Assembly: GCA_023512345.1 (NCBI GenBank)
Contig: JAILZT010000031.1
Span: 1-60,757 of the forward strand
Source: Paenibacillus sp.
GTDB taxonomy: Bacteria > Bacillota > Bacilli > Paenibacillales > Paenibacillaceae
Direction: 5' to 3'
Length of the DNA stretch: 60,757 bases
This document shows, in pieces, positions 1 through 6,770 of the stretch; position 1 is the stretch's first letter; the number at the start of each line of letters is the position of its first letter. The notes under the pieces are model-generated. The model was given only the letters and a program-made list of their open reading frames with translations, did no database searches and had not been told where the DNA came from. A program made the translations under genes and the position numbers.

Positions 1-121
1 CCCCTCAAGATGAGATTTCCCAATTAGTAAGACCCCTTGAAGACGACGAGGTAGATAGGTTGGAGGTGGAAGTGCAGCAATGCATGGAGCTGACCAATAC
101 TAATCGGTCGAGGGCTTATCC
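1..121 (+). rRNA. rrl: 23S ribosomal RNA, 3' end (partial)
   Basis: The first ~121 bases match the conserved 3' end of bacterial 23S rRNA, including the stretch reading GACCAATACTAATCGGTCGA just before the mature end. The 5' part lies outside the window. The mature 3' end is placed at about 121 by analogy with Bacillus. The 5S gene follows in the same direction, as in a standard 16S-23S-5S operon. Confidence 0.95.
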
Positions 122-366
122 AAAAAAAGACCCCAAAAAGTGAAGAAGAGGCTTCGTAGCTGATTCCAAGTACTTTCCGGGGGCCCCGTAAGAAGGGCGA
201 CGCAAATTTGTTTCGGATCCAGTTTTCAGGGAGTCAAATTCTTAAGATTGTAGTCCAAGTGGCTGCATGAAGGAGATTTGCTTTCAGCATTTGGCGATGC
301 TGATACCTGTATTAACGCTTTGATATTCATCAACACTTCGGTGATGATTTGAATTTCAAAACGCCG
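122..366 (+). other. 23S-5S internal transcribed spacer
   Basis: This is about 245 bases of spacer between 23S and 5S rRNA. No tRNA cloverleaf is visible. A short hairpin (arms CATCA and TGATG around a CTTCGG-type loop, about 329-346) lies just upstream of 5S and could belong to the precursor processing stem. No protein gene is supported here. Confidence 0.7.
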
Positions 367-483
367 TTTGGTGGCGATAGCGGAGGGGTTCCACGCGTTC
401 CCATCCCGAACACGACCGTTAAGACCTCCAGCGCTGATGGTACTTGGACCGAAGGGTCCTGGGAGAGTAGGACGCCGCCAAGC
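367..483 (+). rRNA. rrf: 5S ribosomal RNA
   Basis: A complete 5S rRNA of about 117 nt. It starts with TTTGGTGGCGATAGCGGAGG, contains the conserved loop CCATCCCGAACACG, and ends in GACGCCGCCAAGC, whose end pairs with the 5' strand. It is followed within 10 bases by a rho-independent terminator. The last 50 bases (436-485, running just past the mature end) recur exactly at 801-850. Confidence 0.95.
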
Positions 484-490
484 ACATGAG

Positions 491-522
491 ACCACTGTTG
501 ATTCATTCAACAGTGGTTTTTT
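491..522 (+). terminator. rRNA operon terminator
   Basis: Perfect 10-bp stem ACCACTGTTG / CAACAGTGGT (491-500 with 508-517), 7-nt loop, followed by a T-run. It lies directly downstream of the 5S gene and ends the rRNA operon. Confidence 0.9.
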
Positions 523-579
523 GTTATGCGAAACTTCAATAATGAATGTATTTGAGTATCTAGCTCGCGTTAAGAACGC

Positions 580-763
580 TATGCGGACTACAGATCCCTT
601 ATTGTCTATAAATTGCTCGATATGAAAGTTATGCGGACACAGATGCCGTTATTTATGTATATTTGGCTATTTATAGCCGAATTCTTGTGAATAAGGTCTT
701 CTGAGTCCGCATAGATGAGGAATCTAGGCATTTGGAGTAAATAGCGTCCGCTGAGTCCGTAAA
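580..763. repeat. Four degenerate ~24-bp repeats, two direct and two inverted
   Basis: Four related copies of a motif like TATGCGGACtcAGA...TTATT are visible. Two are on the plus strand (580-603 and 630-653, exactly 50 bp apart) and two on the minus strand (about 691-714 and 739-763). Copies 2 and 3 face each other, so a transcript could fold into a long imperfect hairpin. No protein gene is supported in 523-1001. The function is unknown; an intergenic repeat family is the simplest reading. Confidence 0.65.
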
Positions 764-800
764 GCTTAGCAATTCATTCACATGGCCGCATGAATGAAGA

Positions 801-850
801 GATGGTACTTGGACCGAAGGGTCCTGGGAGAGTAGGACGCCGCCAAGCAC
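801..850 (+). pseudogene. Orphan 3' fragment of 5S rRNA gene
   Basis: These 50 bases are identical to 436-485, i.e. the 3' part of the 5S gene plus two downstream bases. The match stops sharply at both ends, and the 5' half of 5S is missing. The fragment has its own following terminator, different from that of the true operon. It is best read as a remnant of an rRNA operon duplication or recombination. It cannot make a functional 5S RNA because the 5' strand of helix I is absent. Confidence 0.85.
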
Positions 851-853
851 TCC

Positions 854-886
854 AAAAAGCATGACCCTAAGGGTTATGCTTTTTTG
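854..886 (+). terminator. Terminator behind the 5S fragment
   Basis: Stem AAGCATGACCC / GGGTTATGCTT with one G-U pair, flanked by an A-run and a T-run. It sits 4 bases after the orphan 5S fragment. Confidence 0.85.
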
Positions 887-1001
887 TTTTATATGAATCC
901 TAGACGATCCCTTTCAACCATTTCTGACTCTATCAGGATTAAATATTCTTTTTATTGGGTATGTTAATGTTATGCGAAAATAAATGGAAGGCGTGATGAT
1001 T

Positions 1002-1358
1002 ATGAGCAGTTTATACGAAAAGTATGGTGGTGAAGAGACTATCGCGAAAGTGGTGGACTACTTTTATGATTTGGTTTTAGAAGATGAATCGGTAAACCAT
1101 TTTTTTGCTCATACTGATATGGTGAAGCAACGAGGACATCAAACGAAGTTTGTTAGCTTTGCATTAGGCGGGCCTAATCAGTATTCGGGTGGAACTATGT
1201 CAAAGGTACACAAAGGTATGAACCTGCAGCCTGCACACTACGATGCGATTGTGAAACATCTTCGAGCAGCTCTCCTGCATTTTGGAGTGACTGAAGAAGA
1301 TACGAATATCGCTTTAAAGAAAATTGAGTCCTTACGCGGAGAAATCCTTTTTCAATAG
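1002..1358 (+). CDS. glbN: Group I truncated hemoglobin
   Basis: A small (118 aa) heme protein of the truncated 2-over-2 globin family, group I (trHbN-like). The family binds O2 and NO and is often linked to NO detoxification or oxygen sensing. Visible marks are the N-terminal LYEKYGGEETI, a FYDLVL segment with the distal tyrosine, the GGPNQYSGG turn, and the proximal histidine in SKVHKGMNL. An in-frame ATG at 984 exists, but the ribosome binding site GGAAGG (986-991) lies inside that extension and is correctly spaced for the ATG at 1002. The gene stands alone after the rRNA region, with a small unknown gene downstream. Confidence 0.9.
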   Translation: MSSLYEKYGGEETIAKVVDYFYDLVLEDESVNHFFAHTDMVKQRGHQTKFVSFALGGPNQYSGGTMSKVHKGMNLQPAHYDAIVKHLRAALLHFGVTEEDTNIALKKIESLRGEILFQ

Positions 1359-1389
1359 AACGATCTATAGACAGGAGTAGATTAGACCT

Positions 1390-1596
1390 ATGGATGAGAA
1401 GGGCATGTTCAAGAAGAACCCTGGAGCGGGTATGGAGCCCATTCCAGAACCGGATAAAAGTAAGGCTGGACGTGAAGGTCTAAATGGATTAGACGAAATC
1501 GTTGGAGGAATAATGGACAATGTACAAACGACTCTAACTGGCGATGAGGATACAAATTCGGACACGGACAGGAAGAATATAAAAGACAAGAAATAA
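1390..1596 (+). CDS. Small hypothetical charged protein
   Basis: A 68-residue reading frame 31 bp downstream of the hemoglobin gene and ending just before a strong terminator, so both may share a transcript. AGGAG at 1373-1377 lies 12 bases before the ATG, which is a little long. The product is hydrophilic, rich in Asp, Lys and Pro, with no membrane segment and a central LNGLDEIVGGIMDN stretch that could form a helix. I do not recognise a family. The case rests on position, a plausible start and the terminator. The opposite-strand frames here look less protein-like. Confidence 0.45.
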   Translation: MDEKGMFKKNPGAGMEPIPEPDKSKAGREGLNGLDEIVGGIMDNVQTTLTGDEDTNSDTDRKNIKDKK

Positions 1597-1635
1597 TATC
1601 AATGGGGAAGAAACATTCGCAGAAATCCCCAAATA

Positions 1636-1684
1636 AGAGGGTATCCCAACAATCGAGCACAAGGTTGTTGGGATACCCTCTTTG
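1636..1684. terminator. Strong terminator between convergent genes
   Basis: Perfect 17-bp stem (1636-1652 with 1665-1681) and a 12-nt loop. It lies between the plus-strand small gene and the minus-strand fucosidase gene, so it can stop transcription from both sides, although the flanking T and A tracts are short. Confidence 0.85.
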
Positions 1685-1695
1685 AGTGGGAATGA

Positions 1696-3156
1696 TCAAT
1701 CCAGATCAATTTTAAAGACTACTGGAGTGGCACTGTGAACTGTAGTGGTCTTTAGGGTTAAAGCTTCATCTGTTCTTTCCCAGCTAGGCTTGTCGTTAAA
1801 CCCTAGAACATGAATGTCCTTGATTACACCATGGAAATGAATAGAGTGTTCTTTAAGGGACTTGATATGAACTACACCATCCTCTGGATATACAAGAACT
1901 GTTGCATAGAGACTGCTGCCTTTTACAGTAAATCGAATATCTTCACTTGTAAAAACCTTGGTGTTACTGTCTGTAAACTGACCTTCAATAATTTGAGTTG
2001 GACCTTCACCAAACGTACGCCAGTAGGTTGTATCATAGATCGCTTCACCGTTAATTTTAAGCCAGTCGCCAATGGCAAGAAGAATGTCCTGATCCTGCTC
2101 GGGTAGGGTACCATCCGATTTAGGGCCGATATTCAGCAGGAGGCTGCCGTTTTTGCTTACGATATCAATCAAATCTCTAATTATCTCGACTGCGGATTTA
2201 TACTCATTATTTGGTGTATAGCACCATGAGTTTTTTGCAACGGCAGTATCCGTCTGCCAGAAATAAGACTTAAGTTCTGCAAATTGCCCTCTCTCAATAT
2301 CAGGTACAGCGCATCCAAACATGAAGGCATCGTGCTTATAATTAATAGCAACAGGATAACCCCATTCATCGGCTCGATTGTAGTAGTAAGCTGCAAATTT
2401 TTTGAGATAAGGTTTGAAGGCGGCTGTGTGAATCCACCAATCAAAGTAAAAGACTCTAGGTTGATAATTATCGACCAGTTCACAGCAACGAATTAACCAG
2501 TCCTCCAGAAACTCTTGATTGGGAGGGGAGAGATACAAATCTTGATGTTCGGTTGGTTCTGGCATTGCAGGCCAGTAGAAATCCCCGCATTCAAGCGGTT
2601 CATGGATATCGGACTCAAATTCCTTGCCATGCGACATGAAGAACCAGTGCTCTGCTCTATGGGAGGAAACACAAAGCTTCAGGTCTTGTTTTTCGAAGGC
2701 GGTCTTCATTTCAGCTAAAAGATCACGTTTGGGTCCCATTTCGTACGTGTTATAATGAGAGTAAGCGCTTTTATACATTTGAAAACCATCGTGGTGCTCT
2801 GCAACAGGCATAACATATTTGGCTCCTGATTTTTTGAAAAGCTCCGCCCATTCTTCTGCCTGGAATCTATCTGCTTTGAACATAGGGATAAAATCCTTAT
2901 AGCCAAAATCTTTGTGCTCTCCGTAAACAGCTATGTGATGCTCATATTCCGGAGTCCCTTGCATGTACATATTTCTGGAGTACCACTCACTGCTGAATGC
3001 AGGAACGGAATAGAGTCCCCAATGGATAAAGATGCCAAACTTTGCTTGCTGATACCACTGGGGAACTTGAAACTCACTAAGTGATTCCCAGTTATCATTG
3101 AACTTTCCACTAGCAATCGTATTATCGATGACCTGTAAATATTGAATTTTATCCAT
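1696..3156 (-). CDS. GH29 alpha-L-fucosidase
   Basis: The protein (486 aa from the ATG at 3156) belongs to glycoside hydrolase family 29, retaining enzymes that remove terminal alpha-L-fucose. Family marks in order: KFGIFIHWGLYSVPAFSSEWY near residue 40, MPVAEHHDGFQMY, and YFDWW around residue 230, where the nucleophile aspartate is expected. A C-terminal beta domain follows. No signal peptide is present, so the enzyme is probably cytoplasmic. The frame stays open to 3306, but the extra 50 residues do not resemble the family and would overlap the divergent AraC gene. ATGs at 3171 and 3186 are alternatives. The divergent regulator at 3281 is its likely controller. Confidence 0.9.
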   Translation of the reverse strand: MDKIQYLQVIDNTIASGKFNDNWESLSEFQVPQWYQQAKFGIFIHWGLYSVPAFSSEWYSRNMYMQGTPEYEHHIAVYGEHKDFGYKDFIPMFKADRFQAEEWAELFKKSGAKYVMPVAEHHDGFQMYKSAYSHYNTYEMGPKRDLLAEMKTAFEKQDLKLCVSSHRAEHWFFMSHGKEFESDIHEPLECGDFYWPAMPEPTEHQDLYLSPPNQEFLEDWLIRCCELVDNYQPRVFYFDWWIHTAAFKPYLKKFAAYYYNRADEWGYPVAINYKHDAFMFGCAVPDIERGQFAELKSYFWQTDTAVAKNSWCYTPNNEYKSAVEIIRDLIDIVSKNGSLLLNIGPKSDGTLPEQDQDILLAIGDWLKINGEAIYDTTYWRTFGEGPTQIIEGQFTDSNTKVFTSEDIRFTVKGSSLYATVLVYPEDGVVHIKSLKEHSIHFHGVIKDIHVLGFNDKPSWERTDEALTLKTTTVHSATPVVFKIDLD

Positions 3157-3280
3157 AGTTTTGCTTCTCATCCTCTCGTATTTCATTTCCCACTTTATTG
3201 TAGCGATCAGGGAAGAGAATAAGAATGTAGTAGAATAACTTTCTAATGTACAAAAATAACCTTTGAAGGCGGCCTGCTGA

Positions 3281-4111
3281 ATGGATAATCGTGCGTTGCT
3301 CACCAACTATTTATCCAATCTGAAGGTTGATTTATTTATGGCAGACTACAACCTATGCAGCACCGATTGGCGAGATATTGATTATACACCGGACTATAGT
3401 AAATTTTATTTTATATGCGAGGGAGAAGGCTGGTTAAAGATTGGGGATCAAGACTGCTATCCTAAGCCTGGACAACTTATCTTAATGCCTGAGGGAATCA
3501 AGCAATCCTATTCATACATAAGCGGAGACCCTTTCCTTAAATACTGGTGCCATTTCAGCGCAAAGGTCGGAGATATTAATCTGTTCAAAATACTGGAGTT
3601 AAGCGAGGTATGTATCAATGCCGATCCTAATGTAGTTAAGGGAATATTTAGCGAGATTACGAATTACGCCAAATCCGATGCAGTGTATGCTCATTTGCTG
3701 GCTAAGGGCAAGTTAATGGAGTTATTCTCTTATTTTATTATGAATATTGATCTGGATGGGATTATCTTTAAGAATTTGAACACTATAGAAAAATTAACGA
3801 AAATATTAGCCTACATTGATTCTAACATTGAACAAAATATTTCAGTTCATGAGCTGGCAGAGATTGCTTTCATGCATCCTAACTATTTCATGCGTTTCTT
3901 CAAACAGAAAATTGGAGTCCCGCCCATACAGTATATAACTAGAAAAAAAATCGATAAAGCTAAAGAACTGCTAACCAGTACCCCAAGAACCGTTAGTGAG
4001 ATTGCAGAACAACTGGGCTTTAGTGATTTGTTTTATTTCTCCAAGCAATTCAAAAAAATCGTGGGGCTTACTCCTACTGATTTTAGAAGGCAAACGCCGA
4101 TAAGTAATTGA
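3281..4111 (+). CDS. AraC-family transcriptional regulator
   Basis: A 276-residue regulator. The N-terminal half is a cupin-like effector domain (FYFICEGEGWLKIGDQDCYPKPGQLILMPEG). The C-terminal ~100 residues hold two helix-turn-helix motifs (VHELAEIAFMHPNYFMRFFK and VSEIAEQLGFSDLFYFSKQF) ending in the family signature GLTPTDFRR. It is transcribed away from the fucosidase gene with 124 bp between starts, so it probably controls that gene and itself in response to a sugar. AATGTA occurs twice 21 bp apart (3224 and 3245), which could be half-sites. The ATG has GAAGGCGG about 8 bases upstream. Confidence 0.9.
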   Translation: MDNRALLTNYLSNLKVDLFMADYNLCSTDWRDIDYTPDYSKFYFICEGEGWLKIGDQDCYPKPGQLILMPEGIKQSYSYISGDPFLKYWCHFSAKVGDINLFKILELSEVCINADPNVVKGIFSEITNYAKSDAVYAHLLAKGKLMELFSYFIMNIDLDGIIFKNLNTIEKLTKILAYIDSNIEQNISVHELAEIAFMHPNYFMRFFKQKIGVPPIQYITRKKIDKAKELLTSTPRTVSEIAEQLGFSDLFYFSKQFKKIVGLTPTDFRRQTPISN

Positions 4112-4120
4112 ATCAACAAA

Positions 4121-4166
4121 GAAATCCAGTACTCTGAAAACTAGGAGTCTGGATTTCTCTGTTTTT
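4121..4166. terminator. Terminator between convergent genes
   Basis: Imperfect hairpin with arms GAAATCCAGTACTC and GAGTCTGGATTTC, followed by a T-rich run. It lies between the AraC gene and the convergent GGDEF gene. Confidence 0.75.
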
Positions 4167-4167
4167 A

Positions 4168-5247
4168 TTATAAAATACATGTTTGGTTCTTACCGGATCT
4201 TTTTGCCGCATACAAAGCAGAGTCAGCACGATAAAATAGTTCCTCTTTAGTCATCTCGGGAAGAAGCTGTTGGAGGCCGATGCTGATCGTTACATGCCTG
4301 TCTTCAAGGATTTCATGCTGTTTCTCTGCTATGCTTCGACGAATGACTTCCATTTGGTTGTAAAACCTCTCCGGGGATTTCTCCACACTTAGTATTGCGA
4401 ATTCCTCTCCACCATATCTGGACGCAAAGTCATTGGGGTCCAAGTTGTCTTCCAGTTGTGTGGCTACGAATTTGATAATCGCATCTCCGGCTGCATGACC
4501 AAAGGTATCGTTTACCTTTTTGAAGTCATCTATATCCAAGAGAGCAAGGTGTATATTTAAATTACTGGCTTCCGGCAAAGAGAGAATACTCTTCAAGTGT
4601 TCATGAAAGGATCTGTGATTATATAAGCCCGTTGCAGAATCAACTCGATTTAACTTCTCCATTAATACATTTTTTGTCTGTAAATCTTGTTTTTCCTCTG
4701 TTATTTTTACTAACTCCTGTACCAATGCAAAAGTCCGTTTTCTCAAACTGTGAGCAATCATGGTGGTAACGATTAACAAAGTGTATAGCACAATGGAGTT
4801 TGAGGAGGACAAGCTGCCGCGTATATTGGTTGATAGTATATTAATGAGTAAGGTAGTTATTAATCCTTGCACTAGAGCAAACACTATCAATCGGTGGTTA
4901 AAATAATATAGGGAAATTAGAATGGGAAGAATTAATAAATAGAACAAAATAGGCAACCCGTATAAGGCAACAATAATAGTACTAATTATCAGATTAACTC
5001 CAAATATTAGAATATATTCTGTAAAGCGCATCTGTTTACGAGAAACCACTTCCAGGCAGATCATTATTATAATCATTTTTAATGTAGGAATAATCAGAAC
5101 AACTCTTACAAAGGTTGTAAGATCGTAGGATGTAAAAAAAAGATTAAGGCTTGTAGCCGCAACATAGAGTGCTATGCTCCACCAAAGAGTACGAATAATA
5201 TCGCGGGATAAGGTTCGTGTATCAAGATTCAGCTGAGTTAACTTCAT
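4168..5247 (-). CDS. Membrane diguanylate cyclase (GGDEF)
   Basis: A 359-residue protein with several hydrophobic segments in the first ~170 residues, a short coiled linker (EITEEKQDLQTKNVLMEKLNRVD), and a C-terminal GGDEF domain with the active-site motif RYGGEEF. It would make cyclic di-GMP from two GTP at the membrane. The usual inhibitory I-site RxxD five residues before GGEEF reads DPND here, so the arginine is missing and product feedback is probably weak. The substrate-binding region FKKVNDTFGHAAGD is intact. The ribosome binding site is poor (GAAAGCGAG region). It is a single gene with no obvious partner. Confidence 0.92.
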   Translation of the reverse strand: MKLTQLNLDTRTLSRDIIRTLWWSIALYVAATSLNLFFTSYDLTTFVRVVLIIPTLKMIIIMICLEVVSRKQMRFTEYILIFGVNLIISTIIVALYGLPILFYLLILPILISLYYFNHRLIVFALVQGLITTLLINILSTNIRGSLSSSNSIVLYTLLIVTTMIAHSLRKRTFALVQELVKITEEKQDLQTKNVLMEKLNRVDSATGLYNHRSFHEHLKSILSLPEASNLNIHLALLDIDDFKKVNDTFGHAAGDAIIKFVATQLEDNLDPNDFASRYGGEEFAILSVEKSPERFYNQMEVIRRSIAEKQHEILEDRHVTISIGLQQLLPEMTKEELFYRADSALYAAKRSGKNQTCIL

Positions 5248-5472
5248 TGGAACAGCTCGCTTTCTAGGATGTCATAACTATTAATTTCTCCTTTTCTTTT
5301 CAATTCCCTTCCCACCTCTATTCAGATGAAAAAAGCATAAGGATTCTAAGTTTTCGGAAAATTCATACGAGTTTCATAAATAGACTGAAAAAAATCATGA
5401 AAACTCTGTTACTCTAATATAGTTCAAGTTAATACATACAGGAACCATAAAGGATGAAGGGGTTTGTTTTTA

Positions 5473-5904
5473 ATGAAAATGATACACATTGTTGCCCAAG
5501 TTGGGCTGTTATATTTGTTTTTTTTAGCTGGTAATTATGTTCAAGAGCTGCTTCATCTACCGATTCCAGGGAGTATTGTAGGATTGTTGTTGCTCTTTGT
5601 TCTATTATTGAGCAAGGTTGTACCTGTTCGTTGGATTGAGAGTGGAGCCACTTCAATTCTGTCGTATCTTCCTTTATTTTTCATACCAGCGACAGCAGGG
5701 ATTGTTAATCATTTAGGAATATTCAGTGGTAGAGGCTTATTATTAATTCTTGTCCTTATTATAAGCACGGTATTAACGATTGGAGCAGCAGCACATTCTA
5801 GTCAATGGATCGCAGGTTGGACTGGTAAAAGTAAAGAAAGTTATAAGGATATCAGAAGTTTAAGCAGGATGGGCAAGGTAAGAGAGAAGGGGGAGGAAGT
5901 CTAA
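5473..5904 (+). CDS. lrgA: LrgA/CidA family membrane protein
   Basis: A 143-residue integral membrane protein with about four hydrophobic helices and the family motif LHLPIPGSIVGLLLLF. LrgA/CidA proteins were described as holin-like regulators of murein hydrolase activity. In Bacillus a related pair (PftAB) moves pyruvate, so transport is an equally good guess. The frame opens at a TTG at 5464, but AGGGG at 5457-5462 fits the ATG at 5473. The charged tail (about 25 residues) is longer than usual. Its stop overlaps the start of the partner lrgB (TAATG), showing translational coupling. Confidence 0.85.
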   Translation: MKMIHIVAQVGLLYLFFLAGNYVQELLHLPIPGSIVGLLLLFVLLLSKVVPVRWIESGATSILSYLPLFFIPATAGIVNHLGIFSGRGLLLILVLIISTVLTIGAAAHSSQWIAGWTGKSKESYKDIRSLSRMGKVREKGEEV

Positions 5905-6593
5905 TGATATTTACTGCAGCGGCGATTGTTCTAGTTACAGTAGGAATTTATCTCGTAATGTCTATGATATACAGACGGTTTCGCCTACCCGTATTAATGC
6001 CGGCGTTGACCGCGACTTTTACTGTAGTTATGATTCTTTTGTACTTTCGAATTCCTTACGATACTTATATGATCGGTGGAAAATGGATAAATCAATTACT
6101 GGGTCCTGCTGTTGTTTCTTTAGCATTTCCTTTATATAAACAGAGACATGTACTGAGCCGAAATCTACCAGCTATCCTGGGTGGAACAATTACGGGTCTG
6201 TTAGTCGGGATGTTAAGTGGAATTTTTCTGGCCGAACTGTTGGGATTTTCGGAAGTTTATATTCTTTCTTTATTACCAAAATCCATTACTACACCCGTGG
6301 CTATCCAAATATCCTCCAATCTGGGCGGGGATACATCCTTAACCTCCGTATTTGTAATGATTGCTGGATTTACAGGAGCGATTGCGGGTCCCTATATCTT
6401 AAAGATGTTTGGAATAAAAGATGCAGCAGGAATTGGGATTGGACTGGGGACAGCTTCCCATGCTCTAGGAACTGCTAAGGCGCTTGAATACGGAGAGGAA
6501 TCAGTCTCCATGAGTTCGGTGGCAATGACTGTCTGTGCCATTGCGGGTTCTTGTACAGCCCCTTTGGTAGTCTGGATGTTGTATTCACACTAA
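5904..6593 (+). CDS. lrgB: LrgB/CidB family membrane protein
   Basis: A 229-residue protein with many hydrophobic helices and the strongly conserved motifs LLPKSITTPVAI and GLGTASHALGTAKA of the LrgB family. It is the obligate partner of LrgA in the same operon and overlaps it by one base. The pair either modulates autolysis or transports pyruvate or a related small acid. No LytS/LytT-type regulator is adjacent; the next gene is an AraC regulator with its own promoter region. Confidence 0.9.
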   Translation: MIFTAAAIVLVTVGIYLVMSMIYRRFRLPVLMPALTATFTVVMILLYFRIPYDTYMIGGKWINQLLGPAVVSLAFPLYKQRHVLSRNLPAILGGTITGLLVGMLSGIFLAELLGFSEVYILSLLPKSITTPVAIQISSNLGGDTSLTSVFVMIAGFTGAIAGPYILKMFGIKDAAGIGIGLGTASHALGTAKALEYGEESVSMSSVAMTVCAIAGSCTAPLVVWMLYSH

Positions 6594-6626
6594 ACCAGTG
6601 TTACTGCAGCTAATAATGCTGGTTTT
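6593..6626 (+). terminator. Probable terminator after lrgAB
   Basis: Arms AACCAG and CTGGTT enclose a near-palindromic centre around CTGCAG, followed by TTTTT. It starts at the lrgB stop codon. The helix has mismatches, so strength is uncertain. Confidence 0.6.
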
Positions 6627-6720
6627 TGAAAGAAATATGATGAAATTTAAAAATATTATAGTAGATGAACAGGGCTGAATTTGATAAGTTATCATTGAAG
6701 AAACATAATTCCTCTCAAAA

Positions 6721-6734
6721 TGTAAGCGCTTATA
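6721..6734 (+). promoter_or_regulatory. cre-like CcpA site
   Basis: TGTAAGCGCTTATA fits the catabolite-responsive element consensus TGWAANCGNTNWCA at all but one position. It lies 37 bp upstream of the start of the membrane AraC regulator, where CcpA binding would be expected to block transcription during growth on a preferred sugar. Confidence 0.6.
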
Positions 6735-6770
6735 TAAATGGACTCCAATTTGAGACAAAGGTGGAACACC

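Noticed and set aside
226..625. Open frames over the 5S rRNA gene and spacer on both strands
   Set aside because: They coincide with the rRNA gene and its terminator, have no ribosome binding site, and their residues follow from rRNA sequence.
580..763. tRNA genes after the rRNA operon
   Set aside because: No cloverleaf, no TTCGA-type T loop and no CCA-type acceptor stem; the structure comes from the inverted 24-bp repeats.
2760..2780. Cre-like AAGCGCTT palindrome in the fucosidase gene
   Set aside because: It is within the coding region, far from the start, and fits the consensus only at the core; a chance match is likely.
5473..6593. Phage holin or lysis cassette
   Set aside because: The two genes carry LrgA and LrgB motifs and no endolysin or phage gene is near, so they are chromosomal LrgAB/PftAB-type genes.
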